Below, piece by piece: positions 9,369 through 17,849 of a stretch of DNA of 64,000 nucleotides (positions are counted from its first letter, which is position 1; every line of letters starts with the position of its first letter). Below the pieces are notes generated by a model that ran no database searches, was not told the DNA's origin, and saw only the letters and a list, made by a program, of their open reading frames with translations. The DNA is from JAXLYE01 sp046351595 (lineage in GTDB: Bacteria; Myxococcota_A; Polyangia; Palsa-1104; JAEUJZ01): the NCBI GenBank assembly GCA_046351595.1, contig JAXLYE010000008.1, positions 124,001-188,000 on the forward strand. Reading direction: 5' to 3'. A program made the translations under genes and the position numbers.

Positions 9369-9974
9369 CTAACTCAGCAAGGATCCGCCGCTCCCTTCAG
9401 CCGTCAGGGAGCTCAAACAGGGTTCCGCGTAATTCCTCGTCAGGTTGCAAGCACTTCGCGGTTGGTTCGGAACGATGTTTGAGGCTTCTCTCTCGGCTGT
9501 CACCTCACTCGGCTTGATGTCGCGGTGGATGACGCCGGCCTGGTGGGCGACGGACAGGGCGGCGGCAGCGGCGCGCAAGAGGCGCACGCTCTCCATCGGG
9601 CTCAGGGGACCCGAGGCCAGGCGGCGGCTCAGGTCTTCTCCTATGAGCCACTCCATGACCAGATACGGACGGCGGCCGGAGACTCCCAAGTCGCTCCCTT
9701 CGGCAACGCCGTGGGCGATGTACGACACGATTCCGGGGTGGCTCAGCGCGGCCAGGACCTCGGCCTCGCGGCGGAAGCGCTCGACCGCACGCCCGTCGGT
9801 GAGATCGCCGTGTATGAGCTTGACGGCGACCTGCCGGCCGGTGAGCCGATCACGCGCCGCGTAGACGCTGCCCATCCCGCCGCGACCTGCCTCGAACAAT
9901 AGGACGAAACGGCCGTCGATTACGGCCTCCGAGCGGAGCAGAGATCTAGACACGATTATCCGACCTGACCGCAC
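9369..9974 (-). pseudogene. Truncated Ser/Thr protein kinase (N-lobe only)
   Basis: Residues 20-156 are a good Hanks-type kinase N-lobe and hinge: a glycine loop (EAGRGGMGSVYAA), VAIK-type VAVKLI, a C-helix Glu and the hinge YLVMEW. Similarity ends abruptly inside the catalytic loop, at HRDIKPS (residues 150-156, near base 9507). The expected Asn, DFG, activation loop and C-lobe are missing, and the last 45 residues are unlike any kinase. It cannot be catalytically active as written. A deletion or rearrangement with its breakpoint near 9507 is the simplest reading. Confidence 0.8.
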
Positions 9975-10050
9975 TTATCAGCAGGCAGCCTGGGGGAGCT
10001 GCACCGCCTGCGGGTGCTCTGATTACAGCATACTTTGCTACGATCACGAG

Positions 10051-10917
10051 ATGGGGCGGCACAGAGTCCTCCTGGTAGGTCAGGACGCGCGCTATGTCGG
10101 TCCGTTGGCAGAGGGACTGCGCGCTCGCGGCATCAGCGCGCTCGCACACACGCAGGAGGACGGCGCCCTGGCGGTGATCCTGCGCGAGCGCCCGGAGCTC
10201 CTGGTCCTTGAAACCGACAGGCCGCGCAGCAACGCGCAGGAGATGATCCAGAAGCTGAAGCGCAACCCGCTGCTCGCATCCATTCCGGTGCTGCTGTTGG
10301 CGCCGCACCTGGAGCCGGCGCAGGCGCGGAGCAAGACGGTCCGCTGCGGCGCGCAGGGATTCCTCTCCGGGACGATGGATCCCGAGGCCGCCGTCGCGCA
10401 GATCGACGACCTGCTGGCGCGGCGGCTGCCGCACCTGCCGGCCGATGAGGGCCCGCGGCTCGCGGAGCTGCACAAGCTCAAGATCCTGGACACCGGGCCC
10501 GAGGCCGCCTTCGACGAGCTGGTGCGGGTCGCGTCGCTGGTCTGCGGCACGCCGATGGCGGTGGTCAGCCTGGTCGATGCCGAGCGGCAGTGGTTCAAGG
10601 CGCGCCTCGGGATCGAGGGGACCGAAACCCAGCGTGAGGTCGCCTTCTGCGCGCACGCGATCCACAGCCCCGAGGTCCTGGAGGTCCCGGACGCGACCGC
10701 GGACACCCGCTTCGCCCGGAATCCCCTGGTCACGGGGCACCCCGATATCCGCTTCTATGCCGGTGCTCCGATCATCACGAGCTCGGGTCACTCGCTCGGT
10801 ACGCTGTGCGTGATCGACCGAATCCCGCGCACGCTGACGGCCGAGCAGCGCACCATCCTGATCTCGCTCAGCCGCGTTGCCCGAGCGCTCTTGGAGCTAC
10901 GGAACGCGCGCGGCTGA
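10051..10917 (+). CDS. Pseudo-receiver/GAF domain protein
   Basis: 288 residues. Residues 1-130 fold like a response-regulator receiver (HRVLLVGQDARYVGPLAEGL), but the phospho-acceptor position is Glu (E54 in LLVLETDRP) and the conserved Lys near the end is replaced (GAQGFLSG). It is therefore probably locked or non-phosphorylatable. Residues 140-285 are a GAF domain of the type often found before GGDEF or kinase modules (LKILDTGPEAAFDELV, QREVAFCAHAI, FYAGAPI, GTLCVID). No output domain is present. It may act as a ligand-sensing adaptor. It is convergent with ogt, whose stop lies one base beyond its own. Confidence 0.8.
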   Translation: MGRHRVLLVGQDARYVGPLAEGLRARGISALAHTQEDGALAVILRERPELLVLETDRPRSNAQEMIQKLKRNPLLASIPVLLLAPHLEPAQARSKTVRCGAQGFLSGTMDPEAAVAQIDDLLARRLPHLPADEGPRLAELHKLKILDTGPEAAFDELVRVASLVCGTPMAVVSLVDAERQWFKARLGIEGTETQREVAFCAHAIHSPEVLEVPDATADTRFARNPLVTGHPDIRFYAGAPIITSSGHSLGTLCVIDRIPRTLTAEQRTILISLSRVARALLELRNARG

Positions 10918-10918
10918 C

Positions 10919-11503
10919 TCACGGGAACAGCGACAGCGGCGGGGTCGCGGCGCCGGACTCGTGCCGCAGCAGCCACTCCTTGTTGTGCAGGCCGCCGCCG
11001 TAGCCGGTCAGCGAGCCGCTGTGGCCGACCACGCGGTGGCAGGGCACGAGCAGCGCGATCGGGTTGCGCCGGGACGCGCCGCCCACCGCCCGCGCCGCCG
11101 TCGGCGAGCCGAGCCGCGCCGCCAGCTCGCCGTAGCTCGTGCGCACGCCCGCCGGGATCGTGCGCAAGAGCGCCCACACCCGCAGCTCGAACGGCGTCCC
11201 GCGCAGATCCAGCGGCACCGTCACCTCCTCGAAGCGGCCGGCGAAGTAGGCGTCCAGCCACTCGCGCGTGCGCCGCAGGATCGCGCGGGCGTCGCGGTTT
11301 CCGTCGCTGTCGCCGTCCCCTTCGCCATCGCTGGACTGGAGGCGCGGGGCGTCGAAGAAGCGGCCGAGGCGGGCGTTGACCAGGCCGAGGCGCGTCGGCT
11401 GATCGAACTCCAGCGCGCACAGCGCCCGCTCCGAGAACAGGGCCACCATCGGGCCGAGCGGCGTCACAAGAGAAGCGCGGAACAGGGTCGGGGCGGGGCT
11501 CAT
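10919..11503 (-). CDS. ogt: Methylated-DNA-protein cysteine methyltransferase
   Basis: Suicide repair enzyme that moves the alkyl group of O6-alkylguanine onto its own Cys. The active site PCHRV is visible in LLVPCHRVVGHSGSLTGYGGG, with the recognition helix around TSYGELAARLGSPTAARAVG. The 194-residue length is usual, apart from an acidic insert DGEGDGDSDGNRD between the N-terminal domain and the catalytic domain, encoded by a GTCGCT-like repeat. The ATG overlaps the stop of the Ada-AlkA gene (ATGA), so the two are translationally coupled as an alkylation-repair operon. A longer upstream reading in this frame is only antisense-type open sequence. Confidence 0.93.
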   Translation of the reverse strand: MSPAPTLFRASLVTPLGPMVALFSERALCALEFDQPTRLGLVNARLGRFFDAPRLQSSDGEGDGDSDGNRDARAILRRTREWLDAYFAGRFEEVTVPLDLRGTPFELRVWALLRTIPAGVRTSYGELAARLGSPTAARAVGGASRRNPIALLVPCHRVVGHSGSLTGYGGGLHNKEWLLRHESGAATPPLSLFP

Positions 11504-13038
11504 GTCGAGGTCTCCTTGCTCGCGGCAGAGGTCCACAGGTGCAGCGCGGCGTAGGCGCGCCAGGGCCGCCAGCCCTCGGCGTCGTCGCCATCGAGCAGGC
11601 GGCGCAGCACCAGATCGGTTGCAGGAAAGGCGTCGGGGTCGCGCAGCACCCGCATCGCGATGTACTGCGCGGTCCACGGCCCGATGCCGGGGATCTCGAG
11701 CAGCGACTCCACGGTCAAGACGACCGGCGCGGCGCTGCTCAGGCTCAGGCGGCCGGCGGCGACCCGCTGCGCGAGCTGGCGCAGCGCCTCGGCGCGGGCG
11801 CGCGGGATGCCGATGCGCTCGAGCTCTGCGTCGGCGAGCGTCGCGGGCGCGGGGAAGCCGTGGCTCAGGCCCGGCGGCCGCGGCGCCGCGAGCTCGAGCG
11901 GCCGCCCGAAGGTCTGCACCAGTCGGCCGCACAGCGTCGTCGCGCCCTTGACGCTGACCTGCTGGCCGAGGATGGCGCGCACCGCGAGCTCGAAGCCGTC
12001 CCAGCCCCCGGGCACGCGCAGCCCGGGGTGCGCCGCGACCGCCGCCGCGAGCCGCGGGTCCTGCGCCAGGTGCTCGGTGATGCGCAGCGGGTCCGCCTCC
12101 AGATCGAACAGCGTCCGCACCCGCTCGACCGCCTCCATCAGATCCGGACCGAGCGGCGCCGCGGCGTGCAGCTGCAGCTCGAGGCTCGCGGGGTGGGCGC
12201 TCGGCCGCACCTGCAGCCAGCCCGTGCTCTCGCCGAGCGTGAAGGTGCGGGCGTAGGCGCCGTCGCTGACCGCCTCGACGCCGGGGATCGCGCGCGCGGC
12301 CAGGAACCCGACCAGCGGCGCCCACGCATACGGCGGCCGATACGGCAGCCGCAGCACCAGCGCACCGTCGGTCGCCGGCCTCGCGGCGGCCGCATCGCCG
12401 TCGGGCGCCGGGCGCGGCGTCGCCTGCTGGCGCTGCCTGCGCAGGAGGGTCGGCGGCTTGCCGAAGCGCGCCTTCACCGCGTCGTTGAACCGCCGGATCG
12501 AGCGGAAGCCGGCGCACCGCGCGACCTCGGCCATCGGCAGCGTCGTCTCGTCGAGCAGGCGGCGCGCGAAGTCGAGCCGCTGCACCCGCACCACCTCTTG
12601 CGGCGGCGCACCGATGTGCTCGCAGAACAGCTGCCGCAGCCGCCGCTCGCCGATGCCCAGGCGCGCCGCCAGCGCCGGCAGGCCCCGCTCGTCGACGCCG
12701 CCGCGGATCAGGCGCAGCGCCCGGGCCACGGTCGCGCCGCTGCCGACCCAGGCGGGCGTGCCCGGTGCGGTCTCGGGGCGGCAGCGCAGGCACGGGCGGA
12801 AGCCCGCCGTCTCCGCCGCCGCGGCGCTCGGGAAGAAGCGGACGTTGCGCTGAAGCGGCGTGCGCGCCGGGCAGATCGGGCGGCAGTAGATGCCGGTCGT
12901 GCGCACGCCGGTGAAGAAGCGCCCGTCGAAGCGCGGGTCGCGCGCGCACAGGGCGCGGTAGAAGATGGCGTCGTCGCCGTCGCAGCCTGGGGTCGGCGGC
13001 GGGCTCGTCGGCGCAGGGCGGGGGCGCGGGGTGCTCAT
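11500..13038 (-). CDS. alkA: Ada N-domain/AraC/AlkA DNA glycosylase fusion
   Basis: 512 residues joining three modules. The Ada zinc domain (about 20-95) keeps the four Cys in TTGIYCRPICPA and RPCLRC, the first of which accepts methyl from phosphotriesters in Ada. An AraC-type helix-turn-helix follows (about 100-190; MAEVARCAGFRSIRRFNDAVKA). The C-terminal half is an AlkA 3-methyladenine glycosylase with helix-hairpin-helix LEIPGIGPWTAQYIAMRV and catalytic Asp in FPATDLVLRR. It should sense methylation damage, regulate the operon and excise alkylated bases. The downstream ogt supplies the O6-alkylguanine function missing here. Confidence 0.95.
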   Translation of the reverse strand: MSTPRPRPAPTSPPPTPGCDGDDAIFYRALCARDPRFDGRFFTGVRTTGIYCRPICPARTPLQRNVRFFPSAAAAETAGFRPCLRCRPETAPGTPAWVGSGATVARALRLIRGGVDERGLPALAARLGIGERRLRQLFCEHIGAPPQEVVRVQRLDFARRLLDETTLPMAEVARCAGFRSIRRFNDAVKARFGKPPTLLRRQRQQATPRPAPDGDAAAARPATDGALVLRLPYRPPYAWAPLVGFLAARAIPGVEAVSDGAYARTFTLGESTGWLQVRPSAHPASLELQLHAAAPLGPDLMEAVERVRTLFDLEADPLRITEHLAQDPRLAAAVAAHPGLRVPGGWDGFELAVRAILGQQVSVKGATTLCGRLVQTFGRPLELAAPRPPGLSHGFPAPATLADAELERIGIPRARAEALRQLAQRVAAGRLSLSSAAPVVLTVESLLEIPGIGPWTAQYIAMRVLRDPDAFPATDLVLRRLLDGDDAEGWRPWRAYAALHLWTSAASKETST

Positions 13039-13118
13039 GCGGACGGTTTATCAGCGCGCGCGCCTCGGCGCTGGCCGTTTTCGGCAACCGCAGTGCGCCC
13101 GCGCGCGGCACGCTCGTC

Positions 13119-13258
13119 GAGCTCGGCTTACGGCGAGACATCCGTCGCTCTCGGCTCGCGGTGAGGCATTCGTCGCTTTTGGCTCACGACGCGGCGTTCA
13201 CCGATTTCGGCTCATGGCGAGGCGTTCACCGCTTTCGGCTCACGGCGAGGCGCTCGCC
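13119..13258. repeat. Five 28-bp tandem repeats
   Basis: GGCT words recur at 13125, 13153, 13181, 13209 and 13237, exactly 28 bases apart, each followed by CACGGCGAGGCGTTCACCG-like sequence with substitutions only. The repeats fill the gap between the 5' end of the Ada-AlkA gene and the 3' end of the DUF218 gene. There are no unique spacers, so it is not a CRISPR array. Function unknown. Confidence 0.85.
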
Positions 13259-13268
13259 CTGCCCTGCC

Positions 13269-13823
13269 TCACAGCGGCGGCGCGTCCTCGCAGGCGACCA
13301 GCGCCGACGGGATGCCGTAGTAGTCGGCGAAGCGGCGGGCCCGCGGCAGGTGGTCGCGCGCCGAGATCAAGAGCGCGGTCCGGTAGCCGTGCGCCTGCAT
13401 GATGCGCCTTGCGAAGCGCAGGTTCTGCCACGTCGTCAGCGCCTCGCCCTCGACGAGGATCTGGTCGGGGCGCAGGCCGCTGCGGGCGGCCAGCTCGGCC
13501 ATCGCCGCGCCCTCGACGAAGCGGTTGTGCGCGGCGCCACCGGTGAAGATGACCGCGCGCACCCTGCCCTCGCGCACCGCCCGGACCGCGCCGGCGACGC
13601 GGCAGCGCAGGCAGCCCGAGGGGCGGCCGTCGTCCTCGGTCGGGCAGCCGAGCGCGATGCCGACGTCAGTGACCGCGGGCGCCGGCTGCCGCAGCGCGTG
13701 CTGGATCGTCGCCTCGTCGGGGCGGTCGCGATGGAACAGGTCGTGCCACGGCGCGCAGCCGCCCAAGAGCGCGAGCCCCCCGAGCACGCCGAGCACGATC
13801 CCGAGCCCAGCGCGCCCGCTCAC
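13269..13823 (-). CDS. DUF218 (YdcF/SanA-like) lipoprotein-type protein
   Basis: 184 residues. An N-terminal hydrophobic segment ends in a lipobox-like LALLGGC, so a membrane-anchored exported protein is likely. The rest matches the DUF218 Rossmann-like fold: GIALGCPTEDDG, AVIFTGGAAHNRFVEGAAMAELA, QILVEGEALTTWQNLRFA and TALLISARDHLPRA. Members such as SanA and ElyC act in envelope integrity and lipid-carrier or polysaccharide metabolism. The GTG start overlaps the stop of the upstream oxidoreductase (GTGA), so it belongs to that transcript. Confidence 0.8.
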   Translation of the reverse strand: MSGRAGLGIVLGVLGGLALLGGCAPWHDLFHRDRPDEATIQHALRQPAPAVTDVGIALGCPTEDDGRPSGCLRCRVAGAVRAVREGRVRAVIFTGGAAHNRFVEGAAMAELAARSGLRPDQILVEGEALTTWQNLRFARRIMQAHGYRTALLISARDHLPRARRFADYYGIPSALVACEDAPPL

Positions 13824-15403
13824 GCGCCACCTCCCGCGGCCCGCAGGTCCGCGACGAGCGCGCGCGCCACCCGCCGGCCGACGGTGTAGATGCTGATCTG
13901 CGGCGGCCCGCCGAGCGACGTCGGGAACACGCTGCCATCGGCGACGTACAGCCCGCGCAGCGAGTGCGAGCGCCCCTGCGGATCCACCGCCGCGCGCCGC
14001 GGATCTCCGCCGAGCGGCACGCTCGACATCTGGTGCACGGACGTCAGCAGCGGATCGAGCGGCCGGAAGCGGTGGGCGAGCAGCGGCATGAGCTCCGAGA
14101 CACGGCGCGCGAGCAGCGGCTGCACGAGCGGCACCATCACCTCGCTGGCCCCGGCGGCCAAGAGGATCTCGGCGGCGGCGTGGGCCCCGCGCAAGAGCGC
14201 CCGCGCATCGTCCGCGCTCGGCACATAGCGCAGCTGCGGGCGGCCGCGCCGGTCGACGCGCACCTCGCCGCGCGTCTCGTCGTGCAGCATGGCCGCGACG
14301 ACCGCGGTGCGCGGGTAGGCGCGCATGCGCTGGGCGTGCGCGGCACCGAAGCCCGGCATCATGCCGGCGAAGCCGCCGGGGTGCGCGAACGCCGGGATCA
14401 GCCAGCAGCGGTCCTGTGCGCCCGGCTCGAACGACAGCTTCTCGGTGCACTCGTAGCTCTGCGGGATGCCGCGCCAGGCCTCGATCGGCTCGTGCGGCGG
14501 GTCGAAGCGGCCGGCGACCGCGAGGCCGGGGTGCAGGTGCAGGCTGCGGCCGATGGTGCGGTGCGGGTCCGGCACCTCGCTGCGCACAAGCAGCGCCGGC
14601 GACTGCACGGCGCCGCCGCACACCGCCACCGCCCGCGCCCGCACGACGAGCTCGTCGCCGTGGCTGCCGTCCTCGCGGATCACGCGGGCACGCACGCCGC
14701 GGGCGCGCACGCCGTCGTGCTCGATGCGCGTGACCTGGGCGTCGGCCACCACCTGTGCGCCCGCGCGCAGCGCCTGCGGCAGCAGCACCTTGAGCGCGTT
14801 CTGCTTGGCGTCATACGCGCAGCCGAGCTCGCAGAAGCCGGAGCGCAGGCAGCCGTGGCGGTTGTGCGCGAGCAGGCCGCCGCGCCAGCCCAGGCGCTCG
14901 ACGCCGCGGCGCATGATCGCGTTGTTGCGGTTGACGTCGTCCTCGCCGAGCGGCACAACGCCAAGCTCGGCCTCGACGGCGGCGTAGTCCGCGGCCAGCT
15001 CCTCGGGCGACCAGCCGGCGGCGCCGTGCTCGGCGACCCAGCGGCGCAGCACCGCGTCGGGCGCGCGCTTGCACAGGTTGGTGTTGTGGACCGTGCCGCC
15101 GCCGACGCAGCGGCCGTGCAGGATCGCGACCCCGCCGTCGTCGGTGGTGCGGCCGCCGCCGTCGAAGAACAGCCGCGGCAGCATGTCGCCCTCGCGCTGC
15201 GTGAAGTCGGCCGGGCCGTGGTGGCCGCCCTCCTCCAGCACCAGCACGCGCAGGCCGGCGCCGCTCGCCTCCTTGGCCAGCATCGCACCGCCGGCGCCGC
15301 TGCCGACGACCACGACATCGAAGTCGGCGGGCAGCGGTGAGCGCAACCGGCGCGCGCTCTGCACGGCCGCGCCGCGCAAAAGGTCCGGTGCGCCCCCCGT
15401 CAA
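13820..15403 (-). CDS. GMC-family FAD oxidoreductase
   Basis: A 527-residue flavoprotein. The dinucleotide-binding motif DVVVVGSGAGGAMLAKE lies near residue 30, followed by the GMC pattern GRCVGGGTVHNTNLC, a Cys-rich patch (LRSGFCELGCAYDAKQNAL) and the C-terminal ADGSVFPTSLGGPPQISIY. This is the cholesterol-oxidase/long-chain alcohol oxidase branch of the family; the substrate cannot be read. I chose the TTG at 15403 because GAGAGGG lies five bases upstream; a GTG further in is possible. It begins 11 bases after the amidase stop and overlaps the DUF218 gene. Confidence 0.85.
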   Translation of the reverse strand: MTGGAPDLLRGAAVQSARRLRSPLPADFDVVVVGSGAGGAMLAKEASGAGLRVLVLEEGGHHGPADFTQREGDMLPRLFFDGGGRTTDDGGVAILHGRCVGGGTVHNTNLCKRAPDAVLRRWVAEHGAAGWSPEELAADYAAVEAELGVVPLGEDDVNRNNAIMRRGVERLGWRGGLLAHNRHGCLRSGFCELGCAYDAKQNALKVLLPQALRAGAQVVADAQVTRIEHDGVRARGVRARVIREDGSHGDELVVRARAVAVCGGAVQSPALLVRSEVPDPHRTIGRSLHLHPGLAVAGRFDPPHEPIEAWRGIPQSYECTEKLSFEPGAQDRCWLIPAFAHPGGFAGMMPGFGAAHAQRMRAYPRTAVVAAMLHDETRGEVRVDRRGRPQLRYVPSADDARALLRGAHAAAEILLAAGASEVMVPLVQPLLARRVSELMPLLAHRFRPLDPLLTSVHQMSSVPLGGDPRRAAVDPQGRSHSLRGLYVADGSVFPTSLGGPPQISIYTVGRRVARALVADLRAAGGGA

Positions 15404-15414
15404 GCAGACCCTCT

Positions 15415-17172
15415 CTAACGGCCCGCGCGTCGGCGCCGCCGCACCAACAGCACCGGCACCAGCCCGAGCAGCCCGAGCGGCAGGACCGAGGCCGCCCTCG
15501 GCAGCCGCGGCGCCAGCGCGCAGCCGGTGGCCGGCTCCTCGACGACGGGGTCCGGCGTCATCGGCGTCATCGGCATTGGGCGGCCCGGCTCCGCGCCCGG
15601 CAAAAGCGTCACGCTCAGCGGCGACGACGGCAGGCCGGCCCCGCCCGCGTTCACGCCGCGCACCTGGAACGTCAGCGGCTCGCCGGCGCGCAGCCCCGAG
15701 ATCACGAGCTCGCTGCCCTGGACGTCGACCCAGGTGCCGAAGCCGGTGTCGCCGCGCATGAGCTGCACCTGGTACGAGGTCGCGGTCGCCGTGGGCTCCA
15801 GCGGATCGTCCTGTCCCTGCCAGCGCAGCCTCAAGAGGCCGTCGCCGAGCTGCGTCGCGCTGAGCAGCTTCGGCGCGATCGGCGTGATCGGCGCGCGCGC
15901 ATCGAAGTAGCGCAGCACGCCCTTGTAGATCGCCCGCGCCATGTCGCGGCGGTAGCCCGGATCGCGCAGCAGCCGCGCGTCCGGCTCGGCGTTGTCGTGG
16001 AACAGCACCTCGAGCAGCACCGCCGGCATGGTCTTGATCTCGCGCACCACCGCGAAGTTCGCCGAGAGCTTGCCGCGATCGCGGATCGTCGGCGCGTAGC
16101 TCGCCCGCGTGGTGCGCAGGATCTCGTCGTGGATCCGGGCCTGCAGCTGCGCGCTGCCCGGCGTCGGGTTGGTGTCGTGGATGTACGTGCTCAGGCCCGA
16201 GCCGACGTTGGGCATCTCGGCGGCGTTGGTGTGCAGCGAGACGAAGGCGTCGGCGCCCTGCCAGTCGGCGTACAGCGGCCGGCCGACCAGGCCGGAGTCG
16301 CGCTCGGTCGCGCGCGTCTTGTACACGCTCTCGGGCGCGCCGTGGTCGAGCAGGTAGTAGTAGGACTCCTCGTGCCAGCGCGGCTTGCCGCTCGGCTTGC
16401 CGTTGTGCTCGACGGTGCCCATGCCGACGCCGAAGCGCACCGCGTCGGCGATGATCACGCCGTCGCTGCCCGGCGCCGCCGCGGGGTCGTGGTTGTCGAG
16501 GGTGACCTCGGCCGGCTGCGCGGTCGAAAATGGATAGGTGCCCAAGTACACCCAGCGCTGGCGGTCGAGCTGCTGGTTGACGACGACGCGCGTCTCGCCG
16601 CCGGCGTGGCGGATGGTGAAGCGGGCGCGCGCGCTGCGGTCGGCGCCGGCGTAGTAGAAGGCCCAGACCGGGTAGTCGCCCTTGTGCGGCAGCGTCGTCG
16701 ACCACGTGGCGGTGGCGGTGACGCCGCCGCGCGCGACGCTGGCGTAGCGGTAGCTGCCCTTCCAGCCGAGGCCGACGTTCGTGGTCTTCTGGAAGGCGCC
16801 GGTCTCGCGGTAGCCGGGGTCGGTCTCGTCGACGATGACGCTGACCGCCTGGCGGCTCGGCGAGCGCGTCGACAGCACGCGTGCGCCCGCGCCCTCGAGG
16901 TGGGCGCGCACGAAGTCCATGACGATCTCGTTGGTGTGCAGGTCCTCGTGCAGGCCGTTGATGGGGTCGCGCTGGTAGAGCCAGCCGTAGGTGTCGTGCC
17001 AGTACAGGCCGTGGCCGGGATCGACGGCGATGCGCTTGCCGGTGAGCGCACCGGCCGGCTGCCCCTCGACGCTGACGACCTGCGGCCCGTCGGCGCGCGC
17101 CGGGCGGGCGGGCAGCGCGGCGAGCAGCGGCAGCAGGGACCAGGCAAGAAGCGTCAGGCTCGCTCGCATCAT
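15415..17172 (-). CDS. N-acetylmuramoyl-L-alanine amidase with MYXO-CTERM tail
   Basis: A 585-residue exported peptidoglycan amidase. A signal peptide is followed by an Amidase_3 domain whose zinc and catalytic residues are visible: IAVDPGHG, the Glu in HTNEIVMDF, SLHTNAAEM and LLEVLFHDN. A golvesin/Xly-like beta domain of about 130 residues (WSTTLPHKGDYPVWAFYY to IIADAVRFG) is inserted between the second and third motifs. A fibronectin III-like domain follows, then a Pro-rich linker and a C-terminal Cys-hydrophobic-RRRRR tail of MYXO-CTERM type, which suggests surface sorting. It overlaps the upstream gene by ATGA. Confidence 0.92.
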   Translation of the reverse strand: MMRASLTLLAWSLLPLLAALPARPARADGPQVVSVEGQPAGALTGKRIAVDPGHGLYWHDTYGWLYQRDPINGLHEDLHTNEIVMDFVRAHLEGAGARVLSTRSPSRQAVSVIVDETDPGYRETGAFQKTTNVGLGWKGSYRYASVARGGVTATATWSTTLPHKGDYPVWAFYYAGADRSARARFTIRHAGGETRVVVNQQLDRQRWVYLGTYPFSTAQPAEVTLDNHDPAAAPGSDGVIIADAVRFGVGMGTVEHNGKPSGKPRWHEESYYYLLDHGAPESVYKTRATERDSGLVGRPLYADWQGADAFVSLHTNAAEMPNVGSGLSTYIHDTNPTPGSAQLQARIHDEILRTTRASYAPTIRDRGKLSANFAVVREIKTMPAVLLEVLFHDNAEPDARLLRDPGYRRDMARAIYKGVLRYFDARAPITPIAPKLLSATQLGDGLLRLRWQGQDDPLEPTATATSYQVQLMRGDTGFGTWVDVQGSELVISGLRAGEPLTFQVRGVNAGGAGLPSSPLSVTLLPGAEPGRPMPMTPMTPDPVVEEPATGCALAPRLPRAASVLPLGLLGLVPVLLVRRRRRAGR

Positions 17173-17753
17173 CTGCGGACTCCGTCGTCGATGGGCTCGG
17201 GGCGGGGGCGGCGCGCGGCCGGGGTCTCGACCAGCTCGTCGAGCGGCACCGCGCGGCCCTGCGCATCGAGCACGCGCACGCTGAGGTGCTTGTACCCCTC
17301 GTCGAGCACGCGGTGCGACAGCGCGCCGACCAGCTCGTCGAGCGCGCTCAGGTCAGCCAGGTTCTTGCGGAACCCGGCGCTGAAGGTGAGCACCAGGCGG
17401 TCGCCCTGCGCCGCGGCCGCGACGATGCGCGCCGGCGGCTGCACACCGAGCCGGGGCAACAGCGTGTTCAGCCGCGCGAGCAGCGCGTCGGCGGCTGCAG
17501 GCTGCGCAGGCTGGGCAGGCTGCGGCGCCGTCGCTTGCGGCTTCGCCGGCACCGCGACCAGCACCACGCGGTTGTCGGGCACCGGAGCCGCCGCCACCGT
17601 CGCTGCCGCCGGGGCGATGGCCGCCCCCGGGGGCGCCGCCGCGGTCTTGAACAGCGTCGGGATCCACAGGATCGTGCAGACGGTCAGGACGAGCGCGACC
17701 AGCGGACCGAGGGCCGAGCGCGAGGAAGGTCGACGACGGGTCTTTTGGCTCAC
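17169..17753 (-). CDS. GerMN-like membrane-anchored protein
   Basis: 194 residues starting at GTG. There is one N-terminal transmembrane helix (about 15-35), an Ala/Pro-rich stalk, and then a domain of about 90 residues with the strand-helix pattern of GerMN domains (GDRLVLTFSAGFRKNLADLS, ALDELVGALSHRVL, HLSVRVLDAQGRAVPL). GerMN domains are found in exported proteins, often beside amidases, which fits the ATGA coupling to the amidase gene downstream. Family assignment is by pattern only. Confidence 0.6.
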   Translation of the reverse strand: MSQKTRRRPSSRSALGPLVALVLTVCTILWIPTLFKTAAAPPGAAIAPAAATVAAAPVPDNRVVLVAVPAKPQATAPQPAQPAQPAAADALLARLNTLLPRLGVQPPARIVAAAAQGDRLVLTFSAGFRKNLADLSALDELVGALSHRVLDEGYKHLSVRVLDAQGRAVPLDELVETPAARRPRPEPIDDGVRR

Positions 17754-17849
17754 GCCCGCTGCTTAGCGCAGGCGCGGGGGGCGCCGCAAACGCTTTCGTG
17801 AGCGCGGCCGGCAGCGCCCGCTTCGCTCGCCGCGAGGCCGCCGCCCCGG

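Noticed and set aside
13119..13258. CRISPR array
   Set aside because: The 28-base units follow one another directly with no unique spacers, and no cas genes are present.
15337..17766. 809-codon frame antisense to the amidase and GerMN-like genes
   Set aside because: Low-complexity Arg/Ala/His composition without motifs, lying over two clear genes.
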